From assembly GCA_025964715.1 (NCBI GenBank), contig JAOPYH010000036.1, positions 1 to 41,492 of the forward strand: a DNA stretch of 41,492 nucleotides, given 5' to 3'. Origin of the DNA: Streptosporangiaceae bacterium (GTDB lineage: Bacteria; Actinomycetota; Actinomycetes; Streptosporangiales; Streptosporangiaceae). Under the pieces are notes generated by a model. It saw only the letters and a program-made list of their open reading frames with translations, was not told the DNA's origin and ran no database searches. This document shows, one piece after another, positions 16,273-23,562 of this stretch (positions are counted from its first letter, which is position 1; each line of letters begins with the position of its first letter). A program made the position numbers and the translations under genes.

Positions 16273-18309
16273 ATGAACACGCGCACCTCTCCGGCGCCGG
16301 TGTGCACCGGGCCCGCATCCGCTGACCGCCGGTCCCTGGCCCGCAGGGTCGCCGGCGGACGTCCCCGCGACCCCCGCTGGGCCCGGCCGGCGCTGCTCGG
16401 TCTCCTCGCCGGGTCCGCTGTCCTTTACCTCTGGGGCCTGGGCGCGTCCGGGTGGGCGAACTCCTTCTACTCCGCGGCGATCCAGGCGGGGGCCACGAGC
16501 TGGAAGGCGTTCTTCTTCGGCTCCTCCGACGCCTCGAACTTCATCACCGTGGACAAGACCCCGGCCGGGCTCTGGCTGCCGGAGCTCACGGCCCGGGTCT
16601 TCGGGCTCGGCCCCTGGAGCGTCCTGGCGCCCCAGGCCCTGATGGGCGTGGCGACCGTGGGCGTGTTGCACGCCACGGTCCGCCGCACCCTCACCGATGC
16701 GGTGGGCGAGAGCACCGCTACCGGGGCGGCGCTGCTGGCCGGTGTCGCGCAGGCCCTCACCCCGGTGGCGGCGCTGATGTTCCGCTTCAACAACCCCGAC
16801 GCGCTGCTCGTCCTGCTGCTCACGCTCGGCGCGTACGGGATGGTGCGGGCGCAGGAGCGGGCCGCGACCCGCTGGATCGTGTTCGCCGGGTGCTGTGTCG
16901 GTTTGGGGTTCCTGGCCAAGATGCTGCAGGCCTTCCTGGTCGTGCCGGGCTTCGCGATCGTCTATGTGCTCGCGGCGCCGGCCCCGCTGCGCCGCCGGCT
17001 GTGGCAGCTCGCCCTCGCCGGGGTCGGCATGGTCGTCGCCGCGGGATGGTGGGTGCTCATCGCCGCCGCGGTCCCGGCCTCCTCCCGCCCGTACATCGGC
17101 GGGTCACAGCACAACAGCGTGCTCGAACTCGCGCTCGGCTACAACGGATTCGGCCGGCTCACCGGCGACGAGGTCGGCGGCCTCGGCAACACCGACCAGC
17201 AGGCGGGCTGGACGCGGCTGCTGGCCAGTGAGCTCGGCGGCCAGATCTCCTGGCTGCTGCCGGCCGCGCTGATCCTGCTCGCGGCGGGGCTGTGGACGAC
17301 TCGGCGGGCGCCGCGGACCGACCCGTTGCGGGCTGCGTTCGTGTTGTGGGGCGGCTGGCTGCTGGTGACCGGCGGCGTGTTCAGCTTCATGCGGGGCATC
17401 TTCCACGCCTACTACGCCGTCGCCCTGGCCCCGCCCATCGCGGCGCTCGCCGGCCTGGGGGCCGCCGTGCTGTGGCGACGGCGGCGGGAACGGGGCGTGT
17501 CCGCGGTGCTCCCCTGCGCCGTCGCGGTCACCGCGCTGTGGTCCTACATCCTGCTCGGCCGGACTCCGGCGTGGCATCCCTGGCTGCCGATCGCTGTGCT
17601 CGCCACCGGGCTCGTCGGGGCCTTGGGGCTGGCGGCCGGCCGGCTGAGCCGGTGGAGGGCGCGCGGTGTGGCGGTGGTGGCCGTGGCCGCCTCGGCCGCG
17701 GCGGCCCTCGCCGGCCCGGCGGCGTACGCCCTTGACACGGCCGGGACCCCGCACATCGGCGCGATCCCGTCCGCCGGCCCCTCGCACGGTCGGCCCGGCT
17801 GGATGGGCCGCGGCGGTCACGGCGGTCCTCCCCCAGGTGGGCTGTCGCCGGCCGGTCGCGGTACGGGCGGCTTGCGCGCCCGGCCGGGCGGCATGGGCAT
17901 GAACCGCAACCCGGGCCGCGGAGGACTACTCAACGGCGCCGCCCCGAGCGCCGAGCTCACCGCGCTGCTGACGAAGGGCAGCGGCGCGTATACCTGGGTG
18001 GCCGCCACGGCAGGGTCCAACAATGCCGCCGGCCTCCAGCTCGCCACCCGCAGGCCGGTGATGGCCGTCGGTGGCTTCAACGGCACCGACCCGGCGCCGG
18101 CCCCCGCGCGGTTCCAGCAGTACGTCGCCGCGGGCCGGATCCATTACTTCGTCGGTGATGGCATGACCCGAGGACCTCGGGCCGGCAACGGTGCCGGCAA
18201 GGGGGCGAGTCACTACGCCCAGCACATCGGCGAGTGGGTGCGGACCCACTTCGCCGCCACCACCATCGGGGGCACGACCGTCTATGACCTGACCAGACCG
18301 CGGCCTTGA
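16273..18309 (+). CDS. Second GT39 glycosyltransferase
   Basis: A 678-residue paralogue of the GT39 enzyme at 13160. They share DPRWARPAL, SWKAFFFGS, FITVDK, PYIGGSQ, the aromatic GYNGFGRL segment, a long multi-helix membrane part, a Gly/Pro/Met-rich linker (about 520-570) and a C-terminal soluble domain (LTALLTKGSGAYTWVAATAGS; RPVMAVGGFNGTDP). In the first loop, where the paralogue has GDANAYY, this one has GWANSFY, so the acidic residue there is absent; members lacking it appear common in actinobacteria. It would transfer a lipid-linked sugar outside the membrane. It is a single-gene unit with its own promoter region. Confidence 0.9.
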   Translation: MNTRTSPAPVCTGPASADRRSLARRVAGGRPRDPRWARPALLGLLAGSAVLYLWGLGASGWANSFYSAAIQAGATSWKAFFFGSSDASNFITVDKTPAGLWLPELTARVFGLGPWSVLAPQALMGVATVGVLHATVRRTLTDAVGESTATGAALLAGVAQALTPVAALMFRFNNPDALLVLLLTLGAYGMVRAQERAATRWIVFAGCCVGLGFLAKMLQAFLVVPGFAIVYVLAAPAPLRRRLWQLALAGVGMVVAAGWWVLIAAAVPASSRPYIGGSQHNSVLELALGYNGFGRLTGDEVGGLGNTDQQAGWTRLLASELGGQISWLLPAALILLAAGLWTTRRAPRTDPLRAAFVLWGGWLLVTGGVFSFMRGIFHAYYAVALAPPIAALAGLGAAVLWRRRRERGVSAVLPCAVAVTALWSYILLGRTPAWHPWLPIAVLATGLVGALGLAAGRLSRWRARGVAVVAVAASAAAALAGPAAYALDTAGTPHIGAIPSAGPSHGRPGWMGRGGHGGPPPGGLSPAGRGTGGLRARPGGMGMNRNPGRGGLLNGAAPSAELTALLTKGSGAYTWVAATAGSNNAAGLQLATRRPVMAVGGFNGTDPAPAPARFQQYVAAGRIHYFVGDGMTRGPRAGNGAGKGASHYAQHIGEWVRTHFAATTIGGTTVYDLTRPRP

Positions 18310-18331
18310 GGACGCGGCCACACGGTGATCC

Positions 18332-19075
18332 TCAGCTGCGCAGGTGGGAGGCGCCGAAGAGGTCCAGGATGGCCCCGCTGGCGAACTCGGCGGCCGGTGA
18401 GGCCAGGTAGAGCACCGCCTGGGCGACCTCGTCGGCGCGGGCCACGCGGCCGAACGGACTCTGGGCGCGGATCTGCGCGCCCTCCGGCCCGGCCATGATC
18501 GGGTCGCCCATGCCCGCGTCGACGAAGCCGGGAGCGACAGTGGTCACCGCGATGCCGCAGCCGCCCACCGCCTGCGCCAGGGACTGGCCCATGGCGTTGA
18601 GCCCGGCCTTGGCCGCGGCGTAGGCGATCTCATCGGGTTCGCCGCGGCACGCGCTGCGAGACGAGACGTTGATGATCCGTCCGCCCCTGTCGCGCATGTG
18701 CTGCACGGCGCAGTAGGCCACGTTGGCCGGGCCGATCAGGTTGATCGAGGTGATGTGCTGCCAGGCCCGCTGCCACTCCTCGTACGACACCTCCAGGACA
18801 GGATGCGGGCGCTCCACGCCGGCATTGTTCACCAGCACGTCCAGGCCGCCGAGGGCTTCGGCGGCGCGGTCCACCAGCCCGCGGGCCTGCGCCGGGTCGG
18901 CGATGTCGGCACCGGCGGCCACATGCCCCTCCCCAGGCAGGGCGGCGGCCACACGCTCGGCCTCCTCCCGCCGGGAGGAGTAGTGCACCACGACCCGGTC
19001 GCCCGCCTCGGCGAAGGCGTGCGCGATCGCGGCGCCGATGCCGCCCGATGCCCCCGTGACCAGAACAGCCCTCAA
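18332..19075 (-). CDS. Short-chain dehydrogenase/reductase (FabG-like)
   Basis: A 247-residue classical SDR. The Rossmann nucleotide motif TGASGGIG is at about 7-14, NNAG at about 83-86, a Ser in INVSSRS, the catalytic pair Tyr152/Lys156 in AYAAAKAG, and APGFVDAGMG beyond it. His31-Tyr-Ser-Ser-Arg after strand 2 suggests NADP preference. The TTG start at 19075 overlaps the kynureninase-like stop (TTGA) and has AAAGGGG upstream, so the in-frame extension up to 19441 is rejected. Coupling with the PLP enzyme suggests that it reduces or oxidises that enzyme's product or a related keto compound. The exact substrate is unknown. Confidence 0.88.
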   Translation of the reverse strand: MRAVLVTGASGGIGAAIAHAFAEAGDRVVVHYSSRREEAERVAAALPGEGHVAAGADIADPAQARGLVDRAAEALGGLDVLVNNAGVERPHPVLEVSYEEWQRAWQHITSINLIGPANVAYCAVQHMRDRGGRIINVSSRSACRGEPDEIAYAAAKAGLNAMGQSLAQAVGGCGIAVTTVAPGFVDAGMGDPIMAGPEGAQIRAQSPFGRVARADEVAQAVLYLASPAAEFASGAILDLFGASHLRS

Positions 19076-20280
19076 CGCAGCCCCTTTGTGAGCGTATGCA
19101 CCCGGTCCACCGCGTCCCAGACGTCGGCGAAGCGGGTCGCCAGCGGTCCCGGACCGAAGCGGATCCGGCCGGGCTCGAGATGGTCCACGATGACCTGCCG
19201 GTCCGCCAGCTCGGCCACGATCCGCCTGGCGCCGGGATGTTCGAAGGTCACATGCGCGCCGCGCCGTGCCGGATCGAGGGGCGAGGCGGGCCGGAGCGCG
19301 GGCAGCCGCTCGGCCGCGAGCTCCCGGACCAGCTCGGTCAGCCGCAGGCTCTTGGCCCGGACGGCTTCGATGCCGGCCTCGCAGAGGACCTCGATGCCGG
19401 GCTGCGCGGCCGTCAGGGAGATGATCGGCGGGCAGCCGCACAGGAACCGCTCGATGCCGGGCGCCGGGTCGTACTCCGGACCCATGGTGAACTGGCCGCG
19501 CTGGCCGAACCAGCCCCAGATCGGCTGGCGCAACGCCTCCTGAAGCTCGCGTCGCACGTAGAGATAGGCCGGAGCCCCCGGGCCGCCACCCAGGTATTTG
19601 TAGGTGCAGCCGACCGCGAGGTCCGCGCCGGAGGCGTCGAGCTCGATGGGCACGACGCCGGCGGCGTGGCTGAGGTCCCAGATCATGTACGCACCCGCGC
19701 CCTGCACGAGTTCGTTGACCGCGGCCATGTCGAGCAGTGCGCCGGAGCGGTATCCGACCAGGGACAGGCTCACGACCGCCACGTCGCCGTCCAGGGCCGC
19801 CGCCAGTGTCCGGAGATCCACACCGGTGTCGGGGTGGGCGTGCACGAGGCGCAGCTCCGCGTCGCTGCGCGCCGCGATGCCCTGGGCGACATAGCGGTCG
19901 GTGGCGAAGTTCGCGTCATCGGTGACGATCACATGCCGGCCGGGCCTGGCCGTGAGCGCCGCCATGGAGAGCTTGTAGAGATTGACGGTGGTGGAGTCGC
20001 AGAAGACCACCTGGCCGGTCTCGGCGCCGAGGAGCTCGCTGCCGAGCCGGTCGCCGAGGCGCTGCGCCAGGTCGATCCAGTGCGACCAGGACCGTACGAG
20101 GCCGCCCGCCCACTCGTCCTCGATCATCCGGCCGAGCAGATCCCGCGTCGCCTTGAGGGGGCGCGCGAGGGAGCTGTCGTCCAGGTAGATCAGGTCGGGA
20201 TCCGCGATGATGAACCGGTCGCGGAATGCGGCGAGCGGGTCCTGCTCGTCCCACCGCACGGCGTCCGCTCGATCGATCAC
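19072..20280 (-). CDS. Kynureninase-like PLP enzyme (aminotransferase class V fold)
   Basis: A 402-residue fold-type I PLP protein. PLP contacts are visible: CDSTTVNLYK (phosphate region), WDLSHAAGVVP with Asp202 and His205, and the Schiff-base Lys228 in CTYKYLGGGPGAPAYLYV. The kynureninase-like stretch WGWFGQRGQFTMGPEYDPAPGIERF follows. Kynureninase cleaves kynurenine to anthranilate and alanine in tryptophan breakdown or in making antibiotic precursors. No tryptophan dioxygenase is nearby, though an alpha/beta hydrolase that could be formamidase-like is divergent at 20366. The GTG at 20280 is preferred; upstream codons are poor. A related beta-lyase role is possible. Confidence 0.8.
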   Translation of the reverse strand: MIDRADAVRWDEQDPLAAFRDRFIIADPDLIYLDDSSLARPLKATRDLLGRMIEDEWAGGLVRSWSHWIDLAQRLGDRLGSELLGAETGQVVFCDSTTVNLYKLSMAALTARPGRHVIVTDDANFATDRYVAQGIAARSDAELRLVHAHPDTGVDLRTLAAALDGDVAVVSLSLVGYRSGALLDMAAVNELVQGAGAYMIWDLSHAAGVVPIELDASGADLAVGCTYKYLGGGPGAPAYLYVRRELQEALRQPIWGWFGQRGQFTMGPEYDPAPGIERFLCGCPPIISLTAAQPGIEVLCEAGIEAVRAKSLRLTELVRELAAERLPALRPASPLDPARRGAHVTFEHPGARRIVAELADRQVIVDHLEPGRIRFGPGPLATRFADVWDAVDRVHTLTKGLR

Positions 20281-20365
20281 CTTGACCGTCTTCTCTGCAC
20301 GACACCGATGATCGATGATCGACCCTGCCCCTGCCAACCCCCGACCCGCACTCGGAGGCCGCTCC

Positions 20366-21142
20366 ATGCCTAAGGTCAAAGTCGCCGACGCCGATGTCAA
20401 CTACACCACCACCGGCTCCGGCCCGGGCCTGGTGCTCGTCCACGGCACGGCCGGCAGCGGCGAGCGCCACTTCGGGCATCTCGTGGACCGCTTCGCCGGC
20501 GATTATACGGTCGTACGGCCGGACTACAGCGGCAGCGCCGAGACGACCGACGCCGGCGGCGACCTCACGGTCGAGACCCTGGCCGGACAGGTCGCCGGGG
20601 CGACGCGGGCCGCGGTCCCCGGGCCCGTGGATCTGCTCGGCTTCTCGCTCGGTGCCGTCGTCGCCGCCGCCACCGCGGCCCTGCACCCCGGCCTCATCCG
20701 CCGGCTCGTGCTCCTGGCCGGCTGGCCGCACGGCGACGACGCCCGGCACCGGCTCACCTTCGAGCTGTGGCGCGACGTGGTGGCGGCCGACCCGGCGCTG
20801 TTCCCCAGGCTCGCCGTCCTGCAGGGTTTCACCCCGCCCTTCCTCAGCCGCCTCGGCCAGGAAGGGGTCGACGCCGCCGTGGCCTCGGTGACCCCGTCCC
20901 CCGGGCTGCACCGCCAGATCGATCTGGACCTGCGCGCCGACATCACCGGTCTGCTGCCGCAGATCACCGCGCCGACGCTGGTCATCGGCCTGACCCGGGA
21001 CCAGATCGTCCCGGTCGAGCGGGCGCGCGCCCTCCACGACGCGATCCCCGGCAGCCGCTACGCCGAGCTGGACAGCGGCCACCTGGCCCTGTTCGAACGG
21101 CCGGACGAGCTCGTGGACCTGGTGCGCGACTTCCTGCGCTGA
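20366..21142 (+). CDS. Alpha/beta-fold hydrolase
   Basis: A 258-residue cytoplasmic alpha/beta hydrolase. The oxyanion segment is LVLVHGTAGSGE, Ser94 is in LGFSLGAVV, Asp212 in LTRDQIVP and His239 in LDSGHLALF. The compact size and cap (about 115-170) fit small-molecule esterases, lactonases or C-C hydrolases. ATG 20366 follows CGGAGG. It is divergent from the kynureninase-like gene, with 85 bp between the starts, so the two may be co-regulated. A formylkynurenine formamidase role is possible but there is no specific motif for it. It converges on ricT with only a weak hairpin between. Confidence 0.83.
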   Translation: MPKVKVADADVNYTTTGSGPGLVLVHGTAGSGERHFGHLVDRFAGDYTVVRPDYSGSAETTDAGGDLTVETLAGQVAGATRAAVPGPVDLLGFSLGAVVAAATAALHPGLIRRLVLLAGWPHGDDARHRLTFELWRDVVAADPALFPRLAVLQGFTPPFLSRLGQEGVDAAVASVTPSPGLHRQIDLDLRADITGLLPQITAPTLVIGLTRDQIVPVERARALHDAIPGSRYAELDSGHLALFERPDELVDLVRDFLR

Positions 21143-21169
21143 GGTTCGGGCCGCGGGCGTGCCCGCCCG

Positions 21170-22024
21170 CTATGGCGCCGCGGGGCCTGAGTCCTCGGGG
21201 CCCGCGTCGTCGCCGTACATCGTCTCGTGCTGCTGGCGGGGCGAGCAGACCGACGCCGACGGGCACGCGCAGCGGCGGGATCCGACCTTCACGTTGATCC
21301 GGTCGCCCGGCACGTTGTAGCCGACGACCGTGCCCTCGCCCTCTGGCGTCTGGACCTTCGAGCCGAGGCCCGGTGCCCGGCCCTTGAACTCCTGGTAGAG
21401 CGGGTGCTCGTACTTCAGGCAGCACATCAGCCGCCCGCAGGCGCCGGCGATGCGCAGCGGGTTGACCGGCAGGTCCTGCTCCTTGGCCATCCGTACCGAG
21501 ACCGGCTCGAAGTCCTTGAGGAAGGTGGCGCAGCACAGATCGCGGCCGCACGGCCCGATGCCGCCCTGCAGCCTGGCCTCGTCGCGCGGGCCGATCTGGC
21601 GCAGCTCCACGCGAGCCTTCATGCTGTGGGCCAGGTCGCGTACCAGGGCCCGGAAGTCCACGCGATGCGGCGCGGAGAAATAGACCTTGAAGATGTTGTC
21701 GTGGTCGAGGTAGTCCACGCCGATGACCTTCATGGGGAGCTCGTGCTGCCGGATGAGCCGCTTGGCGATGCCACGGCCCTCGGCCCGCCTGCGGCGGTTG
21801 GCCTCGTCCCGCGTGACGTTGTCCTCGGTCGCCGGACCCGCGCAGAGCGGAAGACCCCCGATCTCCTCGGAGACCCACTGCGGCGCCCAGACGCATTCGG
21901 CCACCTCGGGGCCGCCGTCGGTCGACACCAGGACCTTGTCGCCCACTTTGGGTGAGTGCGGGCCGGGATCGAGGTAGTAGAGCCGCCCGTATCTCGTGAA
22001 GCTGACAGCCATCACCATGCTCAC
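21170..22024 (-). CDS. ricT: PSP1-domain protein, RicT/YaaT family
   Basis: About 284 residues with the PSP1 pattern: an N-terminal beta domain (FTRYGRLYYLDPG; VLVSTDGGPEVAECVW), then VIGVDYLDHDNIFKVYFSAPHRVDFR. The diagnostic cysteine motifs GPCGRDLCCATFL and GACGRLMCCLKYEHPLY follow and can bind an iron-sulfur cluster in the Bacillus protein. In Bacillus, RicT works in a complex that assists RNase Y. Actinobacteria lack the full set of partners, so its job here is unclear. GTG 22024 has GAAGGGAGC upstream; the internal ATGs (MVMAV) are alternatives. A Pro/Cys-rich tail follows the domain. Actinobacterial ricT often sits near holB, as here at a distance. Confidence 0.9.
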   Translation of the reverse strand: MSMVMAVSFTRYGRLYYLDPGPHSPKVGDKVLVSTDGGPEVAECVWAPQWVSEEIGGLPLCAGPATEDNVTRDEANRRRRAEGRGIAKRLIRQHELPMKVIGVDYLDHDNIFKVYFSAPHRVDFRALVRDLAHSMKARVELRQIGPRDEARLQGGIGPCGRDLCCATFLKDFEPVSVRMAKEQDLPVNPLRIAGACGRLMCCLKYEHPLYQEFKGRAPGLGSKVQTPEGEGTVVGYNVPGDRINVKVGSRRCACPSASVCSPRQQHETMYGDDAGPEDSGPAAP

Positions 22025-22097
22025 GGGTAGCTCCCTTCGGGGCTTTGCGTGCCTGAGGCCCCACCTTATGCCGAAGTGTCTTCGGCCGCTCCCGTCG

Positions 22098-22958
22098 TCA
22101 GGCGCGCAGGGCGGCCCGGGCCGCGGCGCGGACCGCGGATCGGTAGGAGCCCCCGAACAGTGCCACGTGCACGAGCAGGGGATGCAGCTGGTGCAGCGCC
22201 ACCCGCGTCCGGCGGCCCTCCGCGAGCGGCGCCACCTCGTCATAGGCGGCGATGATCCGGTCCAGCTCCGGAGCGCCGAACAGCTCCAGCATGGCCAGGT
22301 CGGTCTCGCGGTGGCCGCCGTGCGCAGCCGGGTCGGTCAGCCGGGCGCGGCCGCCGGACCACAGCACGTTGCCGGACCACAGGTCGCCATGGACCCGGCT
22401 GGGCGGCTCGGCCGGCCCGGCGAGCTCGCGGATCCGTGCGATGACCTGCTCGACGAGCCGTACGTCCGCCACCTCGAGGTGGCCGGCGGCCAGCCGGAGG
22501 AATGGCTCGATCCGGCGCTCGGCATACCAGTCCGGCCACGAGTCCCCACGCGTGTTGTCCAGCGGCAGCCGGGCGATGAAACCCGGCCATTCCGCGCCGT
22601 ACGCCGGCGCGCCGCTGAGGTGCAGCGCGGCGAGCTCCCGGCCGAAGCGCTCGGCGGCGGCCGGCGTCGGTGGCCCGCTGTCCAGCCACGGCAGCACGAG
22701 GGTCCGGGCGTCCACGGCCAGTACGGGCGGGACCAGCCCGCTGCCCCCGGCCGCGTGGTCGCCGGCCGGCTCGCCGAGCCAGCGGAGCCCCGCCGCCTCG
22801 GCGGCGAACAAGCCCTCACGCCCCGCCGAGGCCTTGACGAACACCTCGCGGCCGTCGGCGAGGGTGGCGCGGTGCAGCGTCCACTCGTGGCCGCTGCCGA
22901 GATCCACGACCCCGGTGACCTGGGTGTCCAGCAGCCTGGCCAGCCGGTCGATGACCAC
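22098..22958 (-). CDS. Fructosamine kinase family protein
   Basis: A 286-residue protein kinase-like fold. It has N-lobe strands with HEWTLHRATLADGREVFVKAS (Lys in VFVKA), the hinge LVLPWLDSG, the catalytic loop RVHGDLWSGNVLW with Asp in HGD, and the metal-binding Asp in ARLTDPAAHGGHRETDLAM. This PAHGG...E pattern matches fructosamine/ketosamine kinases, which phosphorylate sugar-protein adducts so that they fall off, repairing glycated proteins. The GTG start shares one base with the stop of the phosphatase gene upstream (TAGTG), so the two are coupled. A phosphatase-kinase pair acting on related metabolites is conceivable. Confidence 0.87.
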   Translation of the reverse strand: MVIDRLARLLDTQVTGVVDLGSGHEWTLHRATLADGREVFVKASAGREGLFAAEAAGLRWLGEPAGDHAAGGSGLVPPVLAVDARTLVLPWLDSGPPTPAAAERFGRELAALHLSGAPAYGAEWPGFIARLPLDNTRGDSWPDWYAERRIEPFLRLAAGHLEVADVRLVEQVIARIRELAGPAEPPSRVHGDLWSGNVLWSGGRARLTDPAAHGGHRETDLAMLELFGAPELDRIIAAYDEVAPLAEGRRTRVALHQLHPLLVHVALFGGSYRSAVRAAARAALRA

Positions 22959-23443
22959 TAGCGCTCCTCGAGCTCCTCGCGGATCTCCTGGAGCAGCCCT
23001 GGTACGGCCGCCTCGACCAGCCGGAGCGCGTGGTCGAAGTCGGCGGAGCCGCCGTAATAGGGGTCGGGTACGTCCAGGTCGCCGGCCGTGCCGGGATCGA
23101 ATTCACGGAGCAGCCGCACCTTGTCCCGCGCCGGCGCGTCGGGCGCCATGGACCTCAGCGCGCGAAGATGCCCCTGGTCCAGCGCGACGATCAGGTCGTA
23201 GTGGCCGAACCAGCGCGGCTCGAACTGCCGGGCCGTGTGGGCGGAGCGGTAACCCCGGTCGAGCAGGGCTCGTACGGCACGGTGGTCGGCGTCGTGACCG
23301 ACGTGCCAGCTCCCCGTCCCGGAACTGTCGACCTCGACGGCGAGACCCTCCTCGGCCACGTGATGGCGAAGGACCCACTCGGCCATCGGCGAGCGGCAGA
23401 TGTTGCCCGTGCAGACGAACGTGACGCGGTACGGCTCCGGCAT
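22958..23443 (-). CDS. Low-molecular-weight protein-tyrosine phosphatase
   Basis: A 161-residue enzyme with the N-terminal P-loop VCTGNICRSPMAEWV (Cys11, Arg17, Ser18) and the late DPYYG segment (DVPDPYYGG) carrying the general-acid Asp and adjacent tyrosines. These are the signature parts of the LMW-PTP family. It would remove phosphate from tyrosine residues or small phosphate esters in the cytoplasm. ATG 23443 follows AGGATGGGG; the longer in-frame start at 23512 would run into the terminator region. It overlaps the fructosamine kinase start by one base. Confidence 0.92.
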   Translation of the reverse strand: MPEPYRVTFVCTGNICRSPMAEWVLRHHVAEEGLAVEVDSSGTGSWHVGHDADHRAVRALLDRGYRSAHTARQFEPRWFGHYDLIVALDQGHLRALRSMAPDAPARDKVRLLREFDPGTAGDLDVPDPYYGGSADFDHALRLVEAAVPGLLQEIREELEER

Positions 23444-23498
23444 GCCCCCATCCTGCCCGAGCGCCACCAGTGCTCCGCCCGTGGCGCCCGGGGAAACG

Positions 23499-23534
23499 GC
23501 CGAGGCCCCCACGGTGCTCCGTGGGGGCCTCGGC
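23499..23534 (-). terminator. Strong hairpin terminator after subtilisin gene
   Basis: A perfect stem of about 16 bp with a four-base loop (GCCGAGGCCCCCACGG against CCGTGGGGGCCTCGGC) lies just beyond the protease stop. On the minus strand it is followed by CGTTTCCCC. It separates the protease from the phosphatase-kinase pair. Confidence 0.8.
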
Positions 23535-23562
23535 TGTGGGCGGTGCTTACGTCATCCGGCGC

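Noticed and set aside
19096-20373. 425-codon open frame antisense to the kynureninase-like gene
   Set aside because: No family motifs; the sense frame has all PLP-binding residues.
21151-21170. GCGGGC-GT-GCCCGC hairpin between the alpha/beta hydrolase and ricT
   Set aside because: Six-base stem with a two-base loop and no T run; too weak to call a terminator.
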